Source of the DNA: DATKLX01 sp035542155
GTDB lineage: Bacteria; Chloroflexota; Anaerolineae; Anaerolineales; Anaerolineaceae
Reading direction: 5' to 3'
Length of the DNA: 28,063 nt
Assembly: GCA_035542155.1 (NCBI GenBank)
Contig: DATKLX010000093.1
Location: 1-28,063, forward strand
The notes under the pieces were generated by a model. The model was not told the origin of the DNA. It worked only from the letters and a program-made list of their open reading frames with translations, and did not search any database. Shown in pieces: positions 7,171 to 16,455 of the stretch (its first letter is position 1; each line of letters opens with the position of its first letter). The translations under genes and the position numbers were made by a program.

Positions 7171-7854
7171 ATGGGCGGTTCGATAATAACCCGAATTTTC
7201 CTGGTCCGGCATGGCTCCACCAGGCTCAGCGCCGAGGACCACTTCGCCGGCGCGATCGACCCTGAGCTTTCCGACGAGGGAGTTTTCCAGGCCGGACGGC
7301 TGGCCGAGCGTCTGGCCGACGACAAAATTACCGCTGTTTACTGCAGTCCTCTGGTGCGGACGATACAGACAGCGAAAATCCTGGCCGCTCCTCATCACCT
7401 CGACATAATCCAGAGGGAAGGGCTGCGCGAGATCGATCACGGCCATTGGGAAGGCCTGCGGCGCTCCGAGGTAGAGACGCAGTTTCCCGAAGAATACGCT
7501 GACTGGGAAGAGGACCCGTTTACATTCGCCCCGCTGGGTGGGGAAACAGGCGTCAGTGTTATCGCCCGCGCCCTGCCGGTGCTGCGTGAAATTGTATCCC
7601 TCCATCGCGGTGAAAACGTCATCGTGGTTTCTCACAAGGCCACTATCCGATTGATGATCAGCAGCCTGCTGGGTTTCGATACCCGCGGCTACCGCGATCG
7701 CCTGGATCAGTCACCAGCCTGCCTGAACGTGCTGGATTTCAAGGACCCGGTCCGCGCCCGATTGATGCTGTTCAACGACGTCTCCCATTATATAGACCAG
7801 CCGCCGCGCTCAGCCGAGCGATTGTCCAGTTGGTGGGATACGGCCAAAGCTTGA
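7171..7854 (+). CDS. Histidine phosphatase family protein (phosphoglycerate mutase-like)
   Basis: A 227-aa branch-1 histidine phosphatase. The phosphohistidine motif LVRHGST has His14 as nucleophile. Arg63 (SPLVRTIQTA), Glu87 (LREIDHGHWEGL) and His155 (VVSHKATIRL) complete the usual catalytic pocket. The GHWEGL motif is shared by broad-specificity phosphatases such as CobC and GpmB, so substrates could be phosphosugars or a cofactor intermediate. AAGGAGG lies at good spacing before the ATG. It is separated from the upstream operon by a terminator and followed after 51 bp by a small zinc protein that may share its transcript. Confidence 0.9.
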   Translation: MGGSIITRIFLVRHGSTRLSAEDHFAGAIDPELSDEGVFQAGRLAERLADDKITAVYCSPLVRTIQTAKILAAPHHLDIIQREGLREIDHGHWEGLRRSEVETQFPEEYADWEEDPFTFAPLGGETGVSVIARALPVLREIVSLHRGENVIVVSHKATIRLMISSLLGFDTRGYRDRLDQSPACLNVLDFKDPVRARLMLFNDVSHYIDQPPRSAERLSSWWDTAKA

Positions 7855-7905
7855 AGCTTTTCATGAGGATATAAAAACCCGAATAGAGGAGAAAGGCAGC
7901 GCGAT

Positions 7906-8106
7906 ATGGATGGGTTCGGAACATGCCCGTGCGGTGGGAAATATGAAAACCACTCTATCAAAGTGACGTTGAACGTCAACGACCAGTCAATCGTTCTCGA
8001 TCCGGTTCCCCAGGGTGTCTGTCCGAACTGCGGCTCCCGGGTGTACACGACCGAGACCCTCGAGCTGATCGAGAAGATTATAAAATCCACGCCGGATCGC
8101 CCATAG
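7906..8106 (+). CDS. Small YgiT-type zinc finger protein
   Basis: A 66-aa protein with two knuckles, CPCGG (residues 7-11) and CPNCG (39-43), forming a four-Cys zinc site as in the N-terminal domain of MqsA/YgiT-type proteins. The helix-turn-helix of MqsA is absent and no MqsR-type toxin is next to it, so an antitoxin role is not supported. A GAGGAGAAAGG ribosome-binding region precedes the ATG at 7906. It is probably cotranscribed with the phosphatase. Its 3' end converges with the large minus-strand operon, with only 51 bp between stop codons. Confidence 0.72.
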   Translation: MDGFGTCPCGGKYENHSIKVTLNVNDQSIVLDPVPQGVCPNCGSRVYTTETLELIEKIIKSTPDRP

Positions 8107-8157
8107 GCTGAGAATGGAGAGGAGCCTCGATCTGGTCTGCGATCTGTGCTGAATGGC

Positions 8158-9915
8158 TCACGCAAAGAGTGCTATTCTGGCGATTGGCTGGATGTTCACG
8201 TCCGGCAGTACCTCGTGGTAGCAGATGATTTCCAGCCTGGGAAATTCGTGGCGCAGGATTCCATGCAGCTTTGGCCGCGCTTCCACGCTGGTCAGCAGGG
8301 CCGGCGTTTGTGCGGTGGGGGGTAAATAATTCAATTCCTGACGGATCACCTCGATAACTGCATCGATTTCTCCCTCCAGCTCTTTGGATTCCAGATCTAC
8401 ATTTTTCCAGGCCGAAATCATCTGTTCCATGCCGTTTTCCAGCAGGTAAACCACCATCGTGCGCATCCGGGCGATTTTAAAGGTGATCTGGCCTTTCAAA
8501 CCCGAGCGCACGAAAGCCAACAGCCGATCTTCCGGCTCCGCGCTGAGTGCGTCCAGCTCGCCATAAATGATTGGCCGGTCGTCGAGAACCGTGTAACGGG
8601 CAGCATCATCGAAAGAGAATGAGTAATCCACCAGCCGTTCCAGGATCTGGCGCAGGTTGCGAATTGAATGACCTTCCTCCACCAGGCGGCGCAGGATCCG
8701 GGTGATGGTTTCCAGGCTATACTGGTCGCGCGCCGCCGCGACGATTTCTGGAAATGCCTGCTCCAGATCGTCCAGAGCTCTGTTGGCAAAGTCAAGGTTG
8801 ATGGTTCGCCAGAGATCTTGCCGCAATGCAGAAGCCAGGCAAAGTATCAAAAAACCGCCCGGGTTCCAGGTCGTCCATCCCTGCGCTTCCAGGATGGCTG
8901 CCTGATCGCAGGAGACCGTGCAGGCCGGATAATCTGTGGCCGGGTTGATCGCCGGCGCCGCCGGGATGCCAATGGAGTCGATCCGCACCGCCTCATCATT
9001 GACCAGGCAAGCACCAGGAGGAAGTCCAGGGACGGGCAGCCTGAGCAGGTGGTTGATCCGGAAGGCGAAACTGTTCTCCACCAGGGTGTCATCGCTCATG
9101 ATCTGAAAAGTTGGACAGATCATGCCCAGCTCTAAAAACAGGCCATCCCTTAGGAAGGGGAAGAGATTGTTGTCCCCCCCGGTCAGAATGAGTGTCCGAA
9201 GATATACCTCGGGGATATGGATCTCGAGCACGCGCGGGCTGAGTTCGGCGATCAGCGCTTCACCGGCGTCCTCGGGAGGGTCGTCCAGCCTCGTGAGCAA
9301 AGTTCCAATAACAGCGTTCGTGTCAGCCAGAGAAATCCCCTGGTCGACTACCGTTTTCATCACGATTTCGATCCATGCCGGGGGTGGTGAGGTATGGTCG
9401 GCGAAGAACTTTTTCCCCTGGTCGGACTCGGTCAGGGCAGCCAGATATGCGTTCACCTGCGGCAGCGCTACCAGTTTTCCCGCCTGCGATGAGAGGATCT
9501 CGCGGCAAGCCAGCCTGAAAAACTCGACCGCCTGCGCAGCACTGGCGGCCTGGTCTGCCGCCTGGCAGGCGGCGACCAGCCAGGACAGCACCTCCGTCTC
9601 GGAAGCCGCCGAGTTAGTCAGGTTTCTGCTGAGGTACGCATAGACCCATCCCGGCAGCCGGGATGGGTATCGGAGGGTCTTCCCATTGCAGAAGAGTCGA
9701 AATACAGCATCTCTGGAAGACTGGCTGCTCTCGAGTGGAGCCAGCTCGCAGGACGCGTTTCCTCCCAGCCCCAGCGTTCTTAATAGCGCCTCTGCTTCCT
9801 GGCTTAATGCCCGGGATATTTCTTCCCGCAGCGGTGGATTTTTTTCAAGTATCTCGTAGAGAGTTGGGGCGACCGCGCAAACACAACCCAGAATGTTTGG
9901 ATCCTCAGATTTCAT
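8158..9915 (-). CDS. Soluble protein built of FlhA (FHIPEP) cytosolic-domain-like units
   Basis: A 585-aa protein with no membrane helices. Residues about 235-585 follow the plan of the FlhA/LcrD cytoplasmic domain: LFLELGMICPTFQ (259-271) as the first subdomain strand, ILRRLVEEGHSIRNLRQILE (407-426) as the conserved helical region, and TSVEARPKLHGILRHEFPRL (542-561) as the near-C-terminal signature. Residues about 25-230 look like a second, decayed copy: VDQGISLADTNAVIGTLLTR (190-209) aligns with the same helical region. True FlhA has about 320 residues of membrane domain before this part; here it is missing. The ATG overlaps the stop of the upstream gene (ATGA), implying translational coupling. 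The gene ends the five-gene operon. Its function is unknown; FlhA-type domains form nonameric rings and bind export substrates, so a scaffold or docking role is inferred. Confidence 0.72.
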   Translation of the reverse strand: MKSEDPNILGCVCAVAPTLYEILEKNPPLREEISRALSQEAEALLRTLGLGGNASCELAPLESSQSSRDAVFRLFCNGKTLRYPSRLPGWVYAYLSRNLTNSAASETEVLSWLVAACQAADQAASAAQAVEFFRLACREILSSQAGKLVALPQVNAYLAALTESDQGKKFFADHTSPPPAWIEIVMKTVVDQGISLADTNAVIGTLLTRLDDPPEDAGEALIAELSPRVLEIHIPEVYLRTLILTGGDNNLFPFLRDGLFLELGMICPTFQIMSDDTLVENSFAFRINHLLRLPVPGLPPGACLVNDEAVRIDSIGIPAAPAINPATDYPACTVSCDQAAILEAQGWTTWNPGGFLILCLASALRQDLWRTINLDFANRALDDLEQAFPEIVAAARDQYSLETITRILRRLVEEGHSIRNLRQILERLVDYSFSFDDAARYTVLDDRPIIYGELDALSAEPEDRLLAFVRSGLKGQITFKIARMRTMVVYLLENGMEQMISAWKNVDLESKELEGEIDAVIEVIRQELNYLPPTAQTPALLTSVEARPKLHGILRHEFPRLEIICYHEVLPDVNIQPIARIALFA

Positions 9916-12900
9916 GCCCTGGCCTCCTGGATGAAATCCCCGGCCGGGGATTGAACCAGTTCTTCAGCGGCCATCACTGCCAGTTCCGGATAGCGGTATT
10001 CCAGGAGGCGGCGAAGATAGGGGCGGACCTCCGGCGACTGGACGATCAGGACGTTGTTCGGACCTTTCTCAGTTAGGATGAGCTCAATCGCGGTAAAAAA
10101 TTCATGAGCTTCCAACGGGGGTGGGTCGAATTTCAATCTCTCCCCATTCGGGCGCAACCACCCGGCGATCTTCTGCTCCCATTCGGTGGGCAGCGAATAA
10201 CAAAACTTCCCCGGGAGATTGCCGGGTAGATCAGCCTTGACAGTCTGGCGGACCTGCCGGATCGCTTCGGGCATGTTCCCTGGCTCCAGGTCTAGGTTGG
10301 AGATTGTTGCAAGAATGGCCCCAATATCCCTGACCGGAATATCTTCTTTGACCAGTGTGCGTAGTAATCGGGCAAAAAAGATTTTCGAAGTTCCGTCCTT
10401 CAACAATGCCCCGATTTGCTCCCCGGCGCCTGAAGTTTCCTGGTAGCTCCTCAGCAGCGTTTCGACTTCAGTCACGCCCAGGAAACTGGCCAGGTTCTGC
10501 CGGATGATCGCTTCCAGGGAGGAAATGATAAATTGAGCCTCTGTCCAGATCTCGATCCCGCTGTTTCGAAGCCTCTCAGCAGTTTCTCCAGGGATCCAGG
10601 CTCCGGTCTGGCCTGTGCCTGGGGTGAGGATCTTTTCCAATCCTTCCTCCGGGATTCCAGACTCGGACAGCTTCTCAATCGGCCCAGGGAAGTAGCTCGT
10701 TCCCATGTGTACTCTGCCTTCCCCCTGGGGAACTTCGTCGATCTGGATGAAGAATTGTTCGCGGAATTCGCTCCCCGGTTTTCCGCGGGCTCGAACGCCG
10801 GGAATGGTGACGCCCATCTCCTTTTCGATGCGGCCGCGCATAGCGGGGATTTCTTCAAAAAGGAATTTTCCGCCATCCAATGCCGAATCCACCACCGGCA
10901 CGATATCATCGCCGACCTCGAGAACGATCGGGGTGGTCACCAGGATTTGCAGCTCATCGCCGGTTTGGTTCAACCGGTAGGCATCCTCAAGCCCCGGGAT
11001 GAAGGCCAGGCGGGTCTCTCGAACTGTCGAGCGTTCCTCCTCGTCTGCAGAAGAATCGGATTCTCGAGTTCGTAACCAGTCCAGCGCAGTCCAGTAAGTT
11101 TGCGGTTCGGCCGCAAGCGATCGCCACACCTCTCCAACCGTGGTTCCCGGCGAAGTATTTCCTGAGCGGCGGTATAGCCCGATCGTCTCTCGAAAACCTT
11201 CCAGGCCGGCCAAGGGTCCTTCCAGGAGGAGACGGGCCAGGGCAATCCGTCCGAAAATATCTGCAAGGTCTTTCGCCTCCACCAGCTCGAGATTACCTTC
11301 TGGATATGCTTTTCGATAAGTAGAAAGGGCAGCCTCCAGCTCTCCCTTCTGGAAATCCTCGTCGCCGCTGCTGATGAGCTTCTCCGAGCACGCCTGGATT
11401 CCAAGGACAGCCTCTGGAAAGCGGCTGGAGCGGATCGAACGCCCTCTTCCGGCCAGTTTGAGCTGCCGGTAGATGTCCAGCGCTTCGAAATATCGTTCCT
11501 GGGTCGAGTAGATCCTTCCCATTGCAGCAAACGCCCCCTGCCAGAACCAACTCTCTTTCTTCCTCCTTCCCGCGCTTCGTTGTAGTTCAGCCTGAATCTC
11601 ATCCTCATCTGTGATTTCTCGCGAAGCTACGGCCGCTTTTTGCTCATTGAATGCCCTCTGGATCTTATCCAGCAACCTTTCCAGATCCTTATCATTGTAT
11701 GGGAGGCGGAGCCATCCTTTTTTTATCGGCAGATAATAACTGATCTCTGAATCGGCTAAATCGCGGAGATTTTCTTTTTGACGGATGCCCTCGAGCAGCA
11801 GCTTTTCCCCTTCCCGCCTTTTTCCGGTTCCTAACAGGCATAATCCCAGCGAACAGAGCGAATCCGAGTCATCGATCTTAAGCGAATGGATCTCTTCGTA
11901 GTAAGGCCGCGCCTTTTCATAATCGCCAATCCAGATATAGGCGCTCATCAGAATGCTGAGGTCGTTGATGGATCCGGTATTGGATTTTTCGTAGACTTCG
12001 ATGAGGTTATGGAATGCTTCGAAAGCTTTTTGCCAGCCTATCCCTTGCTCATCCATCTTCAATGCTTTCCGGACCAGAATATCTGCCTTGTTATACCGGT
12101 TCCACAGGTTTTCCGGTTCTTTCTGGATCAATTGGTCAAGGATCTGCAGCGCTTCCTCTAATTTATCCTGGTGGGCGCTGGCGTAAGCTTTTATAGAAAG
12201 GAAGAATGGATCGGCGGGAGTGGTAAGGAGTTGCTCGAGCAATTTTTCGACCTCATCGAACTTGCCTAAATTTTCAAGAAGGGCCACCTTTTCTCCTTGA
12301 AAAAAAAGGCTTTTTTCATCGAGCTCGAGCGCTTTCTCGATCGCCGCCAGAGCAACCAGATAGTGACCAGCGGTGCGGTAAAAAGACCCCAGGTATCCCC
12401 AGTTGAGGGAATAGTATGGGTTCAGCAGAACGGCGCGTTCGCCGTACGTGATCGTTTCCCATAAGGTTTCCTCGTACTGCTGAAGGGTTACACCTTTCTG
12501 CTGGCCCATTCGCTCGCCGATCAGCGCCCGGGTGAGATACGTCCAGGAACTGTCTTTGTCGGGCAGCCCGTTTTTTATCCCTTCATTCCAGATGCGCAGG
12601 CTTTCGGCGAGCATTTGGTTGTCTTGATAACTGAGGTTGAGCAGCATGTCCGCCAGTCGCCAATGCGTTTCATCATGCTTTGGATTGATGGAAAGAACTT
12701 TCCGGTACAGACTAATCGCCCGGTCGGTATAGCCTTTCCAATCCGCACTCCTCCCAGCGATGAAATAAGCTTCCGCCGCTCTCCTGGCTGGTCGGCGCAA
12801 ACCCAGCAGCGCATCCCCTTGAAGCTCGTAGGCGTCCACTTCATCGCTGCCATCGAGGGATGACTCCAGGGCCCCCTCGACAGCCCGCAACGCGCCTCTC

Positions 12901-14735
12901 CAATCCTCCATGTCCCGCAGGACCCGGGCAAGCTTTAAACGAGCAACCCCTATGTTCTCGCCGGTTATAATCAAACTGCGCCAGGCTTCTGCAGCCTGGT
13001 CAAATCTGCCAGCAGCCGACAGCGCTTCAGCCGCGCCCCATTTCAAATTGAGGTTTTCAGCATCCAGGAGGAGCCCATTCTGGAAATGCTTCAAAGCTTC
13101 TTCGTAATTCCCCTTTCGCTGGAAAAATTCCCCGCGAATCTGCCATTCGAGGGCAGTCCGCTCCACCTGCCCATCGAGATCCACCTGAGCCAATATTTTT
13201 TCTACTTCATCGAGCTGGTTTTCATGCAGAAAAAGATCCGCTTTCAGCAGGAGAAGATCCAATCGCTGGTCCTTACTGGCGACCTCTAATCCCTTCTGGA
13301 TCGCTCCGTTCACTTCATCCACGGGGCGGTTTTGGTTGCGCATGCCAATCGCCAGCAATTTCCAGCCGTCGGCGTCACTAGGTACACGTTGCGTGAAAAT
13401 TTCCAGCAGACGGATCGCCTGGTCATATTCTTTACCCTGGCCGATCAGGGCTTCGGCTTTTGTCCGGATAGAATCGTGATGTTCTGGCTCGATCGCCAGG
13501 GCCTGGTTGGCCGCCTTTTCCGCTGCGACAAATTTACCCATCCGGCATAATGCTTCTGCCAGGATCCAATGAGCACTGGCCTGGCTGCTGTCCTGGGTTA
13601 GCGCGGACTGGGCGGCCTGCCTGGCCTCGCCAAATTGGCCAAGTTTCAGATAGGCTTTTCCCAGGTCGATCTGGAAGGCCATCCGCAGCGGTCCTCTCAG
13701 GGCCAGCGCTTCCTGAATAACCGGGATGGCTTTTTGGATATCGCCTTTTTCCAGGTAAAATTCCGTTAATTTCCGCAGGATCTTTTCCTTACGTGCGTGT
13801 TGGCCAGGCTTTTCCGTCTCCGCGATGGCCTGCTGAAACAGCGCTTCCGCCTCCGCCAGCCTGCCTAATTTCCAAAGAGATTTCCCCAGCCCTTCCATCG
13901 CATACAGGTTTTTGGGTTCAAAGGATAGCGCCCTCTGGAAATGAGTCGCCGACCGATCATAACGCTCCAGGTAAAGCTGGACGCGGCCCATAAAGTGGTA
14001 CAGTGAGGCGGACGTACTTGCATCAAGCCCGAATTGTTCCATGATGGGCTGCCAGGTCAATTCGATGCTTTGTGCGAGTTGAGCCCGGGAGGGTGTCAGC
14101 CAGGCGTGCAGTTTCGGCAAGAATCGCTCAGCCCGCCGTAGATCCTTGGGAATTACTTCCAGAAGGACTTGAAAAGCCTCGTTGACCTTATCCTGAATTG
14201 CCAGCGCGTCGGCGAGGTATTCGTATAACTCCAGGCATGTAGGATAATAGCGAATGGCTTCCTGATAAGCCTTGGCTGCTTCATTGAAGAAGGAATGGGC
14301 TTCATCGATCTGGGCGATCTTAAGGTGGCGGCTGCCCAGCTCGTAGAATGTGTTGCCCAGCTCGTAGTAAATGATTGAAAAGTGGCGGATTTTTCTGGAC
14401 CGGCGAAACCCGGACGAATCCGGCAGGGGCGGCTCCTCGATTTTCCTGGTTTCTTCAACCCTGGCTGGCCCAACAGGCGCAGCTTCACCCCTGGGCATCT
14501 CACTGGCTGGAACGACCGTCCGCGCGGTAATCGTTGTGATTTTCTGCGAGCTTAACCGCTGGAATGCGTTGGCAACCTGGTTATCTTTTGCCAGGGCTTT
14601 TTGAATATCTGCGTCGGCGGAGAACTGCCCGCTGGCCTCCATTTTCGCCAGGCGAGCGAGCAGATCATATGCACGAGCGCGCACCAGGCTCTTTTTTACC
14701 AGATCGAAAGCTTCTTGATCATATTCGACGTTCAT
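9912..14735 (-). CDS. Giant TPR protein with a C-terminal FlhA (FHIPEP)-like cytosolic domain
   Basis: A 1607-aa soluble protein. A short helical N-terminus (1-60) and a proline-rich linker (about 75-105) precede a long TPR superhelix from about 110 to 1200, with many repeats of the A-x-x-x-x-x-x-A-L-x-x-x-P type (for example HFQRALSFEPKNLYAMEGLG). From about 1268 to 1600 it follows the whole FlhA cytosolic domain: PIVLEVGDDIVPVVDS (1269-1284), MGVTIPGVRARG (1307-1318), the helical ALLKDGTSKIFFARLLRTLV (1443-1462), and SPEVRPYLRRLLEYRYPEL (1567-1585). That last motif is the clearest FHIPEP signature in the window. No membrane segment is seen. GGAGAG lies 9 nt before the ATG at 14735. In flagella, FlhA's cytosolic ring docks substrate-chaperone pairs; TPRs give protein docking too, so a large adaptor is plausible. 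Confidence 0.78.
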   Translation of the reverse strand: MNVEYDQEAFDLVKKSLVRARAYDLLARLAKMEASGQFSADADIQKALAKDNQVANAFQRLSSQKITTITARTVVPASEMPRGEAAPVGPARVEETRKIEEPPLPDSSGFRRSRKIRHFSIIYYELGNTFYELGSRHLKIAQIDEAHSFFNEAAKAYQEAIRYYPTCLELYEYLADALAIQDKVNEAFQVLLEVIPKDLRRAERFLPKLHAWLTPSRAQLAQSIELTWQPIMEQFGLDASTSASLYHFMGRVQLYLERYDRSATHFQRALSFEPKNLYAMEGLGKSLWKLGRLAEAEALFQQAIAETEKPGQHARKEKILRKLTEFYLEKGDIQKAIPVIQEALALRGPLRMAFQIDLGKAYLKLGQFGEARQAAQSALTQDSSQASAHWILAEALCRMGKFVAAEKAANQALAIEPEHHDSIRTKAEALIGQGKEYDQAIRLLEIFTQRVPSDADGWKLLAIGMRNQNRPVDEVNGAIQKGLEVASKDQRLDLLLLKADLFLHENQLDEVEKILAQVDLDGQVERTALEWQIRGEFFQRKGNYEEALKHFQNGLLLDAENLNLKWGAAEALSAAGRFDQAAEAWRSLIITGENIGVARLKLARVLRDMEDWRGALRAVEGALESSLDGSDEVDAYELQGDALLGLRRPARRAAEAYFIAGRSADWKGYTDRAISLYRKVLSINPKHDETHWRLADMLLNLSYQDNQMLAESLRIWNEGIKNGLPDKDSSWTYLTRALIGERMGQQKGVTLQQYEETLWETITYGERAVLLNPYYSLNWGYLGSFYRTAGHYLVALAAIEKALELDEKSLFFQGEKVALLENLGKFDEVEKLLEQLLTTPADPFFLSIKAYASAHQDKLEEALQILDQLIQKEPENLWNRYNKADILVRKALKMDEQGIGWQKAFEAFHNLIEVYEKSNTGSINDLSILMSAYIWIGDYEKARPYYEEIHSLKIDDSDSLCSLGLCLLGTGKRREGEKLLLEGIRQKENLRDLADSEISYYLPIKKGWLRLPYNDKDLERLLDKIQRAFNEQKAAVASREITDEDEIQAELQRSAGRRKKESWFWQGAFAAMGRIYSTQERYFEALDIYRQLKLAGRGRSIRSSRFPEAVLGIQACSEKLISSGDEDFQKGELEAALSTYRKAYPEGNLELVEAKDLADIFGRIALARLLLEGPLAGLEGFRETIGLYRRSGNTSPGTTVGEVWRSLAAEPQTYWTALDWLRTRESDSSADEEERSTVRETRLAFIPGLEDAYRLNQTGDELQILVTTPIVLEVGDDIVPVVDSALDGGKFLFEEIPAMRGRIEKEMGVTIPGVRARGKPGSEFREQFFIQIDEVPQGEGRVHMGTSYFPGPIEKLSESGIPEEGLEKILTPGTGQTGAWIPGETAERLRNSGIEIWTEAQFIISSLEAIIRQNLASFLGVTEVETLLRSYQETSGAGEQIGALLKDGTSKIFFARLLRTLVKEDIPVRDIGAILATISNLDLEPGNMPEAIRQVRQTVKADLPGNLPGKFCYSLPTEWEQKIAGWLRPNGERLKFDPPPLEAHEFFTAIELILTEKGPNNVLIVQSPEVRPYLRRLLEYRYPELAVMAAEELVQSPAGDFIQEARA

Positions 14736-14761
14736 GGCTCATCTCTCCGCGGTCTACACGC

Positions 14762-16453
14762 TCATACGGGATTTGGGAATAAGGCTTTATATGCATCAAC
14801 CGCCTCAGGATACTTGAAAATCTTTTCCAGGATTTGTTCACCCAACCTGCGATCGATTTCCTGGAGATCCCCTTGTTTCGCGAGGGCTTCGAAATCTCTC
14901 TGCAGTCCAAAGGCCCGTGCTTTGACCAGGCCTTTCGAAATCTCTTCGAGATAGAACTGCTGCTGGCGGCTGGGATCGGGCCGCTGCGAGCCCAAGGAAA
15001 ACGTTCGCCCTTCTGCCTCCTCGATTTTGATATCGCCCAGCAGCAACCGGATCGCTTTCTCTTCGATCCGGTCAAGCTGATCGGGATTCTGAAAACTGGC
15101 TGACCAGGCGGCGTTGAGCAGGATCGGCAGCAGGTTTTCGCGGATATCATCCACGTCCTCTCGCTCCACGCGGATAGGGTCCGGGCTGATACTGATCAGC
15201 TCCTTCTCAAGATCTTTGGCATATTTCCAGCGAAGATATGTTTTTCCGATCCCAAGTTCCGAGCTGTAGCGCGGGTGCTCCCAGAAAGCTTTTTTCATCT
15301 GGTTGAGCCACGGCTCCAGATCTTTTTTGGTCTCATCGTAGCAATCCTGATCGCCAACCCCGGCCAGATCGAGCGCCGCCTTCCAGCAGGTCGGAAAAAA
15401 ACCACTGCGCGTGCCTTTGCCTGGGTCCATCTGGATCTCATTTTTAAAAGGCAGGAAGGGGACCTTTAAGGTTCCCGTCTCTATCGCAGCGGGCGGCTCA
15501 CGATTCATCCAGGAGAGCGTTTCCAGCGAAACGACAAAGCGCTGGACAAACGAGGGCATTTCGGAGGTCGGATGAAACAACCTCTCGTTGGAAACGAAAG
15601 CCAGATGCAACAGCGCGTAGATGTAGGCCGGTCCCAGCAGCAGCGTGGCAAACGCATCGGCAAACAGGCGGCAGAGGTGGTCCACCTGCCGGCGCACCAG
15701 GTGATCCAGGGCCATTCTGTTCTTCTCCGCGTACTCTGGCCGGTCCGCATCGGGTAACCCGCTGTATCGTTTCCAGTGATCGAACAATTCCGGGAGAAGA
15801 CAGGTTTCATCCGTGAATACCTTGTTAAACTGATCTGGCTTGAAAAGGGTTTCCACCCGATTGCAGATGGTTTTAAACCCGTCCGGAGGCTGGCGGTAGG
15901 CGATGAGATACCCATATTCATGCGCCGAAAACGGCAGGTTCCACAGGTCGCAGGCCGGGAAGCGCAGCCGGATAATATCCGCTTCAACCCTGCCAAACCG
16001 CTCTTCCCCGACGATTAAGACCGAGCTCCACGCCCAATCACTTCTGCCTTTCAAATCATCGAGCAGCTCATTGGCTAACTGGGAGAAGAATAACTCCCGG
16101 TCGTCGACCTTGTCGATCGTCGCGCAGATGTTGTCCAGCTTTTGCTGCTCCGCGTAGAGCCCACCCAGAACGGAGAGCAACTCGCTGGAGACCAGGGGGA
16201 TTTGCTCATTTTTCAGGAAGGTATACGCCTCCCAGGCTTCTTTGAAATGGGAATTTTGGATGTGCGTTTTGACTTCGCGAATCTTGGTCTTGATCTGGCC
16301 CACTGGCAGGCCAAATTTGCTTTCGATGATGTTGGTTTTCTCTCTGAACGGCCCATCCGGCCGGGGCTTGACCAACCAGGCCAGGCGCAAGCCCTCCAGC
16401 TCCAGCGAGCGAACGGCGGTATTCAAGTATTGGCTCTGCGGATTATTCGCCAT
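14762..16453 (-). CDS. Zincin-like protein with a decayed active site
   Basis: A 563-aa protein paralogous to the halves of the upstream protein. LRFPACDLWNLPFSAHEYGY (163-182) matches LRFPDW.VW.LPLMAHEFGH-type sequence there, but the second metal His is Tyr182, and the downstream Glu is replaced in RLFADAFATLLLGPAY (262-277; Arg262 at the Glu position). It keeps the fold pattern but probably cannot hold catalytic zinc. The C-terminus, from KGLVKARAFGLQRDFEAL (near 507-524), resembles the N-terminus of the next protein. The frame is open upstream inside the preceding gene, but the ATG at 16453, with AAAGGA in front and 2 bp after the previous stop, is the natural start. No membrane segments are seen. 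Probably a structural pseudoenzyme; function unknown. Confidence 0.68.
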   Translation of the reverse strand: MANNPQSQYLNTAVRSLELEGLRLAWLVKPRPDGPFREKTNIIESKFGLPVGQIKTKIREVKTHIQNSHFKEAWEAYTFLKNEQIPLVSSELLSVLGGLYAEQQKLDNICATIDKVDDRELFFSQLANELLDDLKGRSDWAWSSVLIVGEERFGRVEADIIRLRFPACDLWNLPFSAHEYGYLIAYRQPPDGFKTICNRVETLFKPDQFNKVFTDETCLLPELFDHWKRYSGLPDADRPEYAEKNRMALDHLVRRQVDHLCRLFADAFATLLLGPAYIYALLHLAFVSNERLFHPTSEMPSFVQRFVVSLETLSWMNREPPAAIETGTLKVPFLPFKNEIQMDPGKGTRSGFFPTCWKAALDLAGVGDQDCYDETKKDLEPWLNQMKKAFWEHPRYSSELGIGKTYLRWKYAKDLEKELISISPDPIRVEREDVDDIRENLLPILLNAAWSASFQNPDQLDRIEEKAIRLLLGDIKIEEAEGRTFSLGSQRPDPSRQQQFYLEEISKGLVKARAFGLQRDFEALAKQGDLQEIDRRLGEQILEKIFKYPEAVDAYKALFPNPV

Positions 16454-16455
16454 AG

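Noticed and set aside
7906..8106. MqsRA-type toxin-antitoxin pair
   Set aside because: Only the zinc-binding half resembles MqsA/YgiT. There is no helix-turn-helix and no toxin-sized gene beside it.
8158..14735. A flagellar or type III secretion locus, suggested by two FlhA-like proteins
   Set aside because: The membrane domain of FlhA is absent from both, and no FliP, FliQ, FliR, FlhB, FliI, rod, hook or needle gene occurs nearby. The similarity is to the cytosolic domain only.
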